In this document: positions 1 to 9,011 of the stretch, piece after piece
How positions within the stretch are numbered: the stretch's first letter is position 1
Layout: each line of letters begins with the position of its first letter
Origin: Sphingomonas sp. H160509
GTDB taxonomy: Bacteria; Pseudomonadota; Alphaproteobacteria; Sphingomonadales; Sphingomonadaceae
Assembly: GCF_024124765.2 (NCBI RefSeq)
Contig: NZ_JAMXSR020000002.1
Coordinates: 18,501 to 82,500, forward strand
Direction: 5' to 3'
DNA: 64,000 bases
Translations under genes and position numbers: made by a program
Notes under the pieces: generated by a model
Told to the model about the DNA's origin: nothing
The model's input: only the letters and a program-made list of their open reading frames with translations
Databases searched by the model: none

Positions 1-670
1 CGCGGGTATGGAATTCCATCGTCTGGCCAGGCGCGATCTCGGCATCCGCGAGCAGCCGGTTCATCGCCGCCAGCGTGGGCGATGTCGCCTCGCGGATCAG
101 CACGATCTCCTGCGCCAGCCGCTCGACCGGAAACCACGTTAGGCCGTCGTCGGGCCAGGACGCGGGCACGATCGCCACCAGTCGATCGGCGTAGATCGGC
201 GTGTAGGTATAGTCGGTCTCGATCGGCGGTTCGCAGATGATGCCGATATCGATCTGTGCCTTCAGCAGCAGTTCGTTGGTCTGCATGGCATTGGAGATCG
301 TCACACGAAATCGGGCGGATGGGACCTCGGCCTTGAACGCGGCCATGAACTCGGCGGCATAGGGTGGTGAATCGGTTCCGAGCCGCAACAGCGCGCCGCT
401 GTCGATATCGTCCTCGCCGAGCAGCGCGCCGATCTCGTCGGCGACGCCGAACAGCTGCGCAGCCTTGTCGAACAGCGCCCGGCCGGCGGTGGTCAGGGTG
501 AGGGGAGGGCGGGTGCCCTCGATCAAGGTTACCTTGTAGCGGTCCTCGAGCGCCTTGAGTTGCTTCGACAAGGTTGGTTGCGAGATGTTGAGGCGCCGGG
601 CCGCCTTGCTGACGCTACGCTCGCTGGCGACGGCGTAGAACGAGCGCAGGTGCAGGAAATTGACGCTCAA
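1..670 (-). CDS. LysR family transcriptional regulator (C-terminus cut by window edge)
   Basis: The reading frame starts at a TTG at 670, preceded by a GAGGGGG ribosome-binding site; no ATG lies in frame upstream. The N-terminus (SVNFLHLRSFYAVASE, then SVSKAARRLNISQPTLSKQL) is the classic LysR winged helix-turn-helix, and about 223 residues are present, reaching into the effector-binding domain. It is transcribed away from the phosphonate genes that start at 806, so it is the obvious candidate regulator of that locus. An 8-bp inverted repeat lies between the two starts. The inducer is unknown. The family call is certain; the target is inferred from divergence. Confidence 0.93.
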   Translation of the reverse strand, partial: MSVNFLHLRSFYAVASERSVSKAARRLNISQPTLSKQLKALEDRYKVTLIEGTRPPLTLTTAGRALFDKAAQLFGVADEIGALLGEDDIDSGALLRLGTDSPPYAAEFMAAFKAEVPSARFRVTISNAMQTNELLLKAQIDIGIICEPPIETDYTYTPIYADRLVAIVPASWPDDGLTWFPVERLAQEIVLIREATSPTLAAMNRLLADAEIAPGQTMEFHTR

Positions 671-757
671 ACAGGCCCCCTCGGGCGCATCGTGCTCCCG
701 TCTATGATCACCATTCCCCGGATGCATTGGCGGTGCAGGGCCGGGCGGCGCTACTCT

Positions 758-792
758 CCTGTGACGCAGAATTGTTACACGTTGGTCACAGG
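758..792. promoter_or_regulatory. Inverted repeat, candidate LysR operator
   Basis: CCTGTGAC at 758-765 and GTCACAGG at 785-792 are perfect inverted copies separated by 19 bases. They lie in the 135-base divergent gap between the LysR start and the FAD oxidoreductase start, ending 13 bases before the latter. Position and symmetry suit a regulator site for this locus; binding by the LysR protein is inferred. Confidence 0.5.
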
Positions 793-805
793 CGAGCACG
801 AAGGC

Positions 806-1945
806 ATGGACAAGGTATTCGACGTTGCGGTGATTGGCCGGGGATAGTCGGCCTTGCGCATGCACTGGCTGCCGCGCGTGCCGGCAAGAGCGTGATCGTG
901 ATCGACCGGACTGCGCGGGCGACGGGGGCCAGCATCCGCAATTTCGGGTTCGTCACCGTTACCGGGCAGGAGCGCCACGAGATGTGGCCGCTCGCTCGCC
1001 GGGCTCGCGATATCTGGGCCGAGGTTGCGCCGCGCGCGGGGATCGCGATCGAGCAGACCGGGCTGGCGCTGCCAGTACGTCGTCCGGCGGCCGCGGCGGT
1101 GCTGGAGGCGTTCCTCGATACCGAGATGGGGGAGGGGGTGCCGGTTGCTGACCGATGCGCAGCTTCGTGCCATCGACCCCGAGACCCCGTTTGCTCGCTG
1201 CGAGGCGGCGCTGGTCAGCCCGCACGAATTGCGGGTCGAGGCGCGCGACGCCGTGCCGCAGATTGCAGCGTGGCTGGAGCAGGCGATGGGCGTCACGTTC
1301 GCGCCGCCCGCTACCGTCATCGGCTGCGAAAGCGGGCGGGTGATCACCAGCGCTGGCCTTGTGCGCGCCGAGGCAATCTTCGTCTGTCCCGGCGACGATC
1401 TCACCGCGCTGTTCCCCGACGTGATGGCGGAGCATCAGGTGACTCGTTGCAAGCTCCAGATGCTGCGGCTGGCCGCGCCCGGTTACCGCATGGCTAGGCC
1501 AGTGATGAGCGATCTGGGGGTCGCTCGCTACGAAGGCTATGCAGCACTTCCCGAAGCGGCCGCGCTCGTCGCGCAGTTGCGCTTGGAGCAAGCCGATATG
1601 ATCGATGCGGGCGTCCACCTGATCGCGGTCCAGTCCGCGGACGGCTCGCTCGTGATCGGTGACAGCCACGACTATGGCGATGCGCCCGATCCCTTTCATC
1701 ACGACCGCATCGATGCGTTGATACTGGACGAGTTCGCTGCGGTACTGGGCGCTGCGCCGCCGGTGATCGAGCGGTGGGTCGGCGTCTATGCCGCGTCCCC
1801 CCGCCAGAACTGGTTCAGCCGCGAAGTGACCACGGATGTCCATGTCACGGCGGTGACATGCGGCGCGGGCATGTCGACCGCCTTCGCGATCGGTGAACGT
1901 GTGGTCGGCGCGGCGCTCAATAGCGCGATCAAGGAGATTGCATGA
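806..1945 (+). CDS. FAD-dependent oxidoreductase, TIGR03364 (HpnW-like) type; two frameshifts
   Basis: The start at 806 gives MDKVFDVAVIGRG, the beginning of a Rossmann FAD site that continues in another frame as GIVGLAHALAAARAGKSVIVID. A one-base loss in the GGGG at 840-843 and a one-base gain in the G-rich stretch around 1129-1138 restore one protein of about 380 residues. The C-terminal part (SHDYGDAPDPF, then a FAD-contacting CGAGMSTAFAIGE) matches the DAO-fold TIGR03364 group, which is known for genomic association with phosphonate hydrolases. It probably oxidises an aminoalkylphosphonate to phosphonoacetaldehyde, the substrate of the next gene, whose ATG overlaps this stop. The role is inferred from the family and the neighbour; the frameshifts look like sequencing errors. 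Confidence 0.82.
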
Positions 1946-2787
1946 TGTCGGATATCGTCGCGGTGCTGTTCGACTGGGCGGGGACGATGATCGATTTCGG
2001 ATCGCGGGCCCCGGTGATGGCGATGGAGCAGGTGTTCGCCCGCGCGGGCGTGCCTGCCGACGAAGCCACCATCCGTCGCTACATGGGCATGGCCAAGCGC
2101 GAGCATGTCGTGTCGATCCTGTCCGAGGATGCGGTGGCGCAAAGGTGGCGGGACGCCAAGGGGGGCGACTGGACCGAGGCCGATGTCGATGGGCTGATGG
2201 CCGAGCTGGAACCCGCAATGCAGGCCAGCGCGTCGCTCTGTCGCGATCTGATCCCGGGAGCCGCGACCGCTGCGTCGGCGCTCCGTCACAAGGGTATCAG
2301 GATCGGATCGACCACGGGTTATACCCGCACGATGATGGCCGACGTCATCCCGGCCGCCGCCGAGCAGGGCTATGCGCCCGATGCGGTCGTCTGTGCCGGA
2401 GAGACCGCACAGGGCCGCCCCGCTCCGCTGATGCTGTGGCGGGCGATGGCGGAACTGTCGGCATGGCCCGCGCGGCACTGTGTCGCTGTCGACGATGCCC
2501 CGGTCGGGATCGTCGCCGGCCGCAATGCCGGTCTATGGACCATCGGTCTCGCCGGATCGGGCAATGGCGTCGGGATGACCCATGACGATTTCATGGTGTT
2601 TTCGCAGGCGGATCGGATCGCCCGGATGCAACCGGTGATCGCCGAGTTCACCGCAGCCGGTGCCGACTTCGTGATCGAGAGCGTCGCCGACCTGTGCCTG
2701 GCGATCGGCGCGATCGAGGATGGGCTGACCAAGGGCCGCCTGCCGGGCGCCGAGCCGACGCGGGCGCTGTTCGGCAAACCCGCATGA
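1942..2787 (+). CDS. phnX: Phosphonoacetaldehyde hydrolase (phosphonatase), HAD family
   Basis: This 281-residue protein has the phosphonatase signatures. The HAD nucleophile loop is LFDWAGTM with Asp11. The Schiff-base lysine is Lys52 in MGMAKREHV (Lys53 in the Bacillus enzyme). The substrate loop is GSTTGYTRTMM, and the Mg-binding acidic motif is AVDDAPVG. It cleaves the C-P bond of phosphonoacetaldehyde to acetaldehyde and phosphate in the cytosol. It overlaps the preceding oxidoreductase and the following membrane gene by ATGA, so the three are translationally coupled. No PhnW transaminase gene is seen, so the FAD enzyme may take its place. Intact. Confidence 0.93.
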   Translation: MMSDIVAVLFDWAGTMIDFGSRAPVMAMEQVFARAGVPADEATIRRYMGMAKREHVVSILSEDAVAQRWRDAKGGDWTEADVDGLMAELEPAMQASASLCRDLIPGAATAASALRHKGIRIGSTTGYTRTMMADVIPAAAEQGYAPDAVVCAGETAQGRPAPLMLWRAMAELSAWPARHCVAVDDAPVGIVAGRNAGLWTIGLAGSGNGVGMTHDDFMVFSQADRIARMQPVIAEFTAAGADFVIESVADLCLAIGAIEDGLTKGRLPGAEPTRALFGKPA

Positions 2788-4116
2788 TCGCGCTGGCGGC
2801 GGGGGACCGTGGCATGACGGCCAAGCGTCGGTCGCTGACCGACCTGTTGGCACGGGCGCATCCTGCGCTGTTCTCGCTCTATGGCGGGCTCGCCGCCTTC
2901 GCCGCCTATTTCTCGATGTACGCGTTCCGCAAACCCTTCACCGCGGCGACTTTCGCCGACGTGCCCGGCTGGGAGGGGATCGTCGATTTCAAGATCGCGA
3001 TCGTCATCGCACAGGTCGCCGGGTACGCGGTGTCGAAGTTCATCGGCGTCAAGATCGTGTCGGAAATGGCGGCGACCCGGCGCGGCGTGGCGATCGTCGG
3101 CCTGATTGCGCTGTCCTGGATTGCGTTAGTGCTTTTCGCAGTGCTGCCGACCAACTGGAAGGTCGCCGCGCTGTTCCTGAACGGCCTGCCGCTCGGGATG
3201 ATCTGGGGCCTTGTGTTCGGCTATGTCGAGGGACGCCGGACCAGCGAGGTCGTGGCCGCGGTTCTGTGCGCGAGCTTCATCGTCTCGTCCGGCATGGTGA
3301 AATCGGTCGGGCTGTGGCTGATGACCGTGATGCATGTCGGCGAGTTCTGGATGCCCGCGACGACGGGCCTCCTGTTCTTTCCGCTGCTGGTCGTCGCGGT
3401 GATCGGCCTCGCCCAATTGCCGCCCCCCGACGGTTGAAGAACAGGACGAGCGGATGGCGCGCCCGCCGATGCCGGCCGCGGCGCGGCGCGCGTTCCTGCG
3501 CGATTACGGTCCGGGCGTCGCTTTTCTGGTCATCGCGTATGTCTTGTTCACCGCGATCCGCGACTTTCGTGACAATTTCGCCGCCGAGATCTGGACCGAT
3601 CTTGGGTATGCAGGCGTCTCGGGCGTGTTCACCGCCAGCGAGGTGCCGATCGCCGCCGTGACGCTCGTGATCCTGGCCAGCCTGGTCTTCATTCGCGACA
3701 ATGTCCGCGCGTTGATGGTCGTCCATGCGATCATCCTCGCCGGCGCCGTGCTGATCGGGCTGTCGACGCTCGCCTTCCAATATGGCTGGCTGTCGCCGCT
3801 GCACTGGATGATCCTGTCGGGACTGGGGCTGTATCTCGGCTATACGCCGTTCAATGCGATGCTGTTCGATCGTCTGGTCGCAGCGACACGGCGCGCGGGG
3901 ACGGCTGGTTTCCTGATCTATGTCGCCGATGCGTCAGGTTATGCGGGCAGCGTGGTCCTGACGTTGCTCCGCAACCTGCCCGGGGTCACGCTCGACTGGC
4001 TGCATTTCTTCATCTGGCTCGTCTATGCCGGCGCGATCATATGCCTCGTGATGGCGACGGCATCCGCGCTCTATTTCCGTAAGCGTCTCGGATCCGGCAA
4101 GTTTAATCAGCCGTAA
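2784..4116 (+). CDS. DUF5690 family membrane protein, likely transporter; one frameshift
   Basis: The start at 2784 overlaps the phnX stop (ATGA); an internal ATG at 2814 is an alternative. The frame breaks at the CCCCCC run 3423-3428: adding back the frame after PPP gives one polytopic protein of about 443 residues with roughly twelve hydrophobic segments, the two halves being joined by a short charged linker. The pattern MYAFRKPF near the N-terminus is typical of DUF5690 proteins, which resemble major-facilitator organophosphate transporters. In this operon it is the natural inner-membrane importer for the phosphonate. Substrate is inferred. A terminator follows directly. Confidence 0.83.
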
Positions 4117-4137
4117 TAGCGACGTCCGGCAAGTTCC

Positions 4138-4172
4138 GGCTCCGCATGCTGACAGTATGCGGGGCCTTTTTT
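4138..4172 (+). terminator. Rho-independent terminator after the phosphonate operon
   Basis: GGC TCCGCAT at 4138-4147 pairs with ATGCGGGGCC at 4157-4166 around a 9-base loop and is followed by six T at 4167-4172. It lies 22 bases after the DUF5690 stop and separates the metabolic genes from the receptor gene. Confidence 0.85.
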
Positions 4173-4309
4173 CGTCCTCATCACAGTCTTCCCGGTCTAT
4201 CGCTGCGATGCACCCAATGAATTGGCCGGACCCGGCATTGGCATGTCATTCGACATTGCATAATCTCGGGGTCCGGAAACGCGGACACCTGCAATCAAGG
4301 GGTGACGTG

Positions 4310-6887
4310 ATGACGAAATCGATGCTCAAATCCGCCGTCAGTATTGGTGTATTGATGCTGGCTACCGCGGCGCAGGCTCAGGTCGCACCGGCGCCCGAAG
4401 AGGGGACCGCAGAGATCGTCGTCACCGGCACGATCGTCAGCGGCGAGATGAGATCGATCGCGGCACAGCGTAACGCCGACAACATCGTCAACGTGCTGTC
4501 GTCGGACGGTATCGGCCGGTTGCCTGACCGCAACGCGGCCGAAGCGGTGCAGCGCCTGCCCGGTGTCGCGATCGAGCGCGACCAGGGCGAGGGGCGGTTC
4601 GTCGCGGTCCGTGGCCTTCCGTCGCAGTGGAACTCGACGCTGATCAACGGCAGCCGATTGCCGACCGCCGAAGAGGAGACCACCAGCCGCGCCACCGCGT
4701 TCGACTTCTTTCCCTCCGAACTGATCGAACAGGTCGTCGTCGCCAAGGCGATCACCCCGGACATGGAAGGAGACGCGATCGGCGGCTCGGTGAACTTCAT
4801 TACCAAGACGGCCCCCGACAAGCGCACGCTACAGTTGAGCGCGGGCGGCAATTATTCGGAAAAGGCCGGCAAGGGCGGTTTCCTGCTCAACGGCCTGTAC
4901 GGCGACCGTCTCGGCGACGGAAAGTTCGGCTTCGTGCTGTCGGGCAGCTACTACAAGCGCAACTGGGCGACCGACAATTACGAGCCGCGTCGGGGCGGTG
5001 ACGGCATCGGCATCACTCGTCTCGAGCTGCGCGACTATACCGGCGTCCGCGAGACCACGGGCTTCAACGGCGCGATGGAATATGCATTCGACGACGGTGG
5101 CAAGCTGTATGCGCGCGGGATCTACGGTTCGCTCAACGACGACGAGACGCACTACAAGCACCGGCTGAACTTCGCCTCCAACCGCGTCGAGGTGCAGCAT
5201 ATCTTCAATACGCTGATTACCGAGCTAGCGGGTGGCGAGGTCGGCGGCGTCCATATGCTGGGCGGCGGTGGCGCGAAGGTCGACTGGAAGGCCGCGCATT
5301 ACGAAAACCTGTTCCGCTACGGCGATACGCCCAACGGCCGCGACAACAGCTATTTCGTCGTTCGGTTCGACCAGCGCAACGTCGGCTATCAGGGGCTGGA
5401 AAACCGGGGTTCGGGCACGCTCGCCTATAATACGATCGAAGGCGGCACCGACCCGGCCGACGCGATCAGCAACCATCTGCCGGGTGGGTTCCAGATGAAC
5501 CCCGCGCTGACGCGACTGGCCAATGTCGAGCTCTACCGGATCCGCGTGAAGGAAACCGACCGGATCGTGCTGGAGGGCAATCTGACCGCGCCGCTGAGTG
5601 ACGCGTTGACGGTCAAGGTCGGTGCCAAATACCGCGACAAGCTGCGCGATGCGGCGTTCGAGGACCTGTTCTATACCTGGAACCCGGCCGCGGGGGGCGG
5701 TGCCGACGCTCGCGGACTTCCCGCTGATGAACCAGCCGGGTCGCGGCCAGTATCTCGACGAGCTGGGGATCGGGGCGCAGTACCGTAATCAGTTCTCGCA
5801 GGTCGTCTCCGAAAAGGACCTCGTGAACTGGTACATCGCCAATCGTGACAACCTCGTACTCGACGCCGCGGGATCGGCGACTGCGGCAAATGGCGGCGCG
5901 CTGGGTCGCACGTTTCGCCTCTACGAGAAGCAGACGGCCGGCTATGCGATGGCGACGTGGAAGCCGAGCGAGGCGGTGACCCTGCTCGGTGGCGTGCGTC
6001 TCGAACACACGAAGACGACCGTCGCAGGGCAGGTGCTCGTCAACGGCGTGCTGGATAACGAGCGGCGCTCGAACGATTATCTGTCCGTATTGCCGTCGCT
6101 GCACCTGACCTATCGGTTCGCCGACAACACCAATCTCCGCGCGGCCGTTTCCCGCAGTTTCGCCCGTCCGGATTTCGGCGACCTGGCGCCGGGCGGCGCG
6201 TTCAGCGAGGCCGACCTGGAGTTCGCTGGCGGTAATCCGGATCTCAAGCCCACCTATGCGTGGAACGGCGACCTGATGTTCGAGCATTATTTCGGAAATG
6301 CCGGCGTGATCTCGGGCGGGGCGTTCTACAAGCGGATCAGCGACCCGATCTACGACTCGCGCCGTATCGGGACTTATCGCGGGATCGAGGGCGTGGCGTT
6401 CCTGACGCCCGCCAACGGCGCGGCGGGCGATCTCTACGGCTTGGAATTCAACGTCCAGCGTCGCCTGACCTTCCTGCCGGGGTTGCTGTCGAACCTGGGC
6501 GTCAACGCCAACTACACGCTGATCCGCTCGAACTTCACGTTGCCCGACGGTCGCGGGGTCCGTGTGCCGCGACAGGCCAACCATCTGGCCAATGTCGCGC
6601 TCTATTACGATGACGGTCGCTTCTCGACGCGCGCCGCGATGAACTACAAGGGCGCGTTCATCGAGGAGTACGGTGCGACTGCCGACGGCGACAGCTATTA
6701 CGGTGCGTACACCAGCCTGGACCTGACGGTGAACTGGCAGGCGACCCCGTCGGTGACCGTGTTCGGCGAAGCGACGAACCTGACGAACCAGAAGCTCAAC
6801 TACTATCTCGGCAGCAAGGAGCGTCCGCTGCAGGTCGAATATTACGGGCCGCGTTTCGTTCTGGGGCTAAAGGCTGCCATCTTTTAG
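4310..6887 (+). CDS. TonB-dependent receptor of the phosphonate locus; one frameshift
   Basis: I chose the ATG at 4310, where MTKSMLKSAV begins a Sec signal ending in AAQAQ, rather than an upstream in-frame ATG in the terminator. The plug domain has EIVVTGTI, then GRLPDRNAAEAVQRLPG and VAVRGLP, wording typical of TIGR01782-type receptors. A long beta-barrel ends in aromatic FVLGLKAAIF, as expected for an outer-membrane protein. A one-base gain in the GGGGGG at 5692-5697 splits it; the joined protein is about 858 residues. It is separated from the upstream operon by a terminator and must have its own promoter. Uptake of a phosphonate or phosphonolipid is inferred from context only. Confidence 0.88.
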
Positions 6888-7011
6888 GCGCCCGCTGGGT
6901 CCGTATCGCCAAGTGGCGTAAAGGGAGAGGTGAAATCCAACAAGCTACGGCCAGTCCGCGCCGTACGCGGTTACGATGGGGCACTAGGACCCGATGCCCC
7001 GGTATGTAAAC

Positions 7012-7063
7012 AAATGGCCGCTATTGGGAATACGGATCGATCTTGAGCGTCCGCCTGTGGGTC
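7012..7063 (+). repeat. Dispersed intergenic repeat, copy 1
   Basis: A diverged copy of the roughly 60-base repeat: a first half with ATTGGGAA and a second half ending GTCCGCCTGTGGGTC. The final GGGTCA supplies, on the other strand, the TGA stop codon of the TetR gene. Confidence 0.65.
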
Positions 7064-7712
7064 AAGAACCTGCGGCGTAAGGTGTACCAGACAGGGCAGC
7101 ATGTGTACCGCGCACTCCTCGGTCGACTAAGGCCAGGAAAGTACCCTTCGCTGCATCGAGGTCGCCCGTTTCGCCCATTTTAGCATGCGACTGTACGAAT
7201 GCGGTGCTCCACGCCGATGTAATCAGCGCGGCAGCGAGGGAGGCATCGGCATCATCGCTGGGGCGACCTACAGCTTCCGCAAAAACAACGGCCAGAGCGC
7301 GGACGAAGTCGTCCCGCATCTGCCGTGCGCGAGCCTTCAGCGCCTCGCTTGCCTGCGCCGTCTCGACAAAGGCCTGGGTATCCGCAAACAGTGGAAAGGC
7401 CGGTTCACGCTGGTCGGCCATGCGATGGGCAAGCTCGCCAAGGGCCCCGATTGGCGACGTGCCCGGTGAGCGGGATCTGATGGCCTCGAAAGCGACATCA
7501 TGAGCCTCCTGCTCGCGGTCGAAGAACATGTCTTCCTTTCGCGGGAAGTGATTGAAGACCGTCATGCGTCCGACATCGGCCGCCTCCGCGATCTCGTCGA
7601 TCGTCACCCGATCAAAGCCACGCTCCATGAACAAGCATGTGGCGGCATCCGATATCGCCTGTCGTGTCGCGAGCCTCTTGCGCGTTCGACGGTCTGAGAT
7701 CGGTCCAGTCAT
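7062..7712 (-). CDS. TetR/AcrR family repressor
   Basis: The protein is about 216 residues from the ATG at 7712 (a GTG at 7721 is also possible). The N-terminal helix-turn-helix is typical: ATRQAISDAATCLFMERGF, then DRVTIDEIAEAADVG and MTVFNHFPRKEDMF. The C-terminal ligand domain is unremarkable and MftR-like. It is divergent from a flavin monooxygenase at 7775, with a TATAC-CCA-GTATA dyad between the starts, so it most likely represses that gene. Its stop codon lies inside a copy of the dispersed repeat. Confidence 0.92.
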   Translation of the reverse strand: MTGPISDRRTRKRLATRQAISDAATCLFMERGFDRVTIDEIAEAADVGRMTVFNHFPRKEDMFFDREQEAHDVAFEAIRSRSPGTSPIGALGELAHRMADQREPAFPLFADTQAFVETAQASEALKARARQMRDDFVRALAVVFAEAVGRPSDDADASLAAALITSAWSTAFVQSHAKMGETGDLDAAKGTFLALVDRGVRGTHAALSGTPYAAGS

Positions 7713-7728
7713 GGCTTGCACATCAATA

Positions 7729-7741
7729 TATACCCAGTATA
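7729..7741. promoter_or_regulatory. TATAC-CCA-GTATA dyad, candidate TetR operator
   Basis: A perfect 5-bp inverted repeat with a 3-base centre lies in the 62-base gap between tetR and the monooxygenase, where it would overlap promoters for both. The assignment rests on symmetry and position. Confidence 0.45.
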
Positions 7742-7774
7742 GTTATGTAGCGTATCCAATTTGAGGACGTTCCT

Positions 7775-8935
7775 ATGCCTTCGTCAACCGTGATGCCAGC
7801 TGCGATCAAAGCAGGCCACAAATCGGCGCTCGTCAGTGGCGCTAGCTTTGCCGGCCTCGCTACTGCCTACTGGCTGAACCGGCTCGGGCACAGCGTCACG
7901 ATCGTCGAAACGGCATCTGAACTGCGGCGGGGCGGCACGCCCGTCGATATCGAAGGAGAGACGATCGAAATCCTGGGTCGAATGGGACTTGCAGATGCGG
8001 TGCGCGCCAAGGCGCTGCCCCCGCGTGGCTTCGAGTTCAAGGACGCGGATGACGCCACCTTGGGATCGATCGGTATCGGCAACGAACCAGAGGCGCACGA
8101 ACGATACGAGGTTCACCGTGATGATCTGCTGGATATCCTTTCTGCCGCGGTGAAGGACGAAGTCGAAATCCTGTTCGGCCAATCGATCGTCGAACTCGAT
8201 GAGGGCAGAGACGGCGTGTCGGTGAGCTTGAGCAACGGCGACCGGCGCGACTATGCTTTGGTCTTCGGGTGCGACGGCAACCGGTCCAACACGCGCAAGC
8301 TCGTTTTTGGCGAGGGCGAGCAATTCGCCTACTTCATGGGCGGCTATTTCTTTCTGAAGGTGGTGCCGCAGATCGGGTTGCTTCCCGCCAACATGTCACA
8401 AGTTTTCAGCGTGCCTGGGCGTATGGCGATGCTGAACGGCTATGAGGATCGAACCGACATCGGCTTCGGTTTTCGGACGATCGGCGAGATCGACTATAAT
8501 TACCGCGATCGCGCCCAACAACGCCGCCTTATCCACGACCAGTTTGACGGTTTGGGATGGAAAGTGCCGGCGATGCTCGACAGCGTGGACGGGGACGACG
8601 ACTTCTATTTCGACCGGATCAATCAGATCAGGATGCCCTGCTGGTCGCGCGGTCGTGTTACTTTGGTCGGCGACGCGGGCTACTGCGTCTCTCCGCTTGC
8701 AGGGTTCGGCGGCTCGATGGCGATCATCGGCGCAGGCCGGCTGACGGACGCGCTCGAGCGGTATCCCGACGATCACGATGCGGCCTTTCGCCGTTACGAA
8801 GATGGGCTGCGGCCGTTCGTCGAAGAGGTTCAGGAGCGCGCTGCTACTAACGGCCTGGCGATGATGTTTCCTGCCGACGACACCGAGCTTGCGGAGCGCG
8901 ATCGCAAGCTCTTGGCAGGTGAGATGGACATGTAG
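7775..8935 (+). CDS. FAD-dependent monooxygenase (TetX-like, class A flavoprotein)
   Basis: An intact protein of 386 residues with a TGAGGAC ribosome-binding site. It has the N-terminal dinucleotide-binding fold (SGASFAGLATAYWL), the mid-domain DG motif (VFGCDGNRSNTRK) and the GD motif (TLVGDAGYCVSPLAGFGG) of PHBH-fold hydroxylases. Such enzymes hydroxylate aromatic or antibiotic substrates with NAD(P)H and oxygen in the cytosol. It is divergent from a TetR repressor, suggesting induction by a toxic compound. The substrate cannot be read from sequence, and tetracycline inactivation should not be assumed. Confidence 0.88.
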   Translation: MPSSTVMPAAIKAGHKSALVSGASFAGLATAYWLNRLGHSVTIVETASELRRGGTPVDIEGETIEILGRMGLADAVRAKALPPRGFEFKDADDATLGSIGIGNEPEAHERYEVHRDDLLDILSAAVKDEVEILFGQSIVELDEGRDGVSVSLSNGDRRDYALVFGCDGNRSNTRKLVFGEGEQFAYFMGGYFFLKVVPQIGLLPANMSQVFSVPGRMAMLNGYEDRTDIGFGFRTIGEIDYNYRDRAQQRRLIHDQFDGLGWKVPAMLDSVDGDDDFYFDRINQIRMPCWSRGRVTLVGDAGYCVSPLAGFGGSMAIIGAGRLTDALERYPDDHDAAFRRYEDGLRPFVEEVQERAATNGLAMMFPADDTELAERDRKLLAGEMDM

Positions 8936-9011
8936 AGGGTGCCGCTCGTTAATCGGCCCCTACAATCCCATGCGTCTCTCTTTCGTGAGGACGACATTGG
9001 GCGCCCGCGGA

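Noticed and set aside
959..2218. A 419-codon minus-strand frame opposite the phosphonate genes
   Set aside because: Crosses two well-supported + strand genes and has the Arg/Pro-rich make-up of a shadow frame.
7775..8935. Calling the monooxygenase a tetracycline resistance enzyme
   Set aside because: The motifs are shared by all class A flavin monooxygenases; nothing specific to TetX substrate binding can be claimed.
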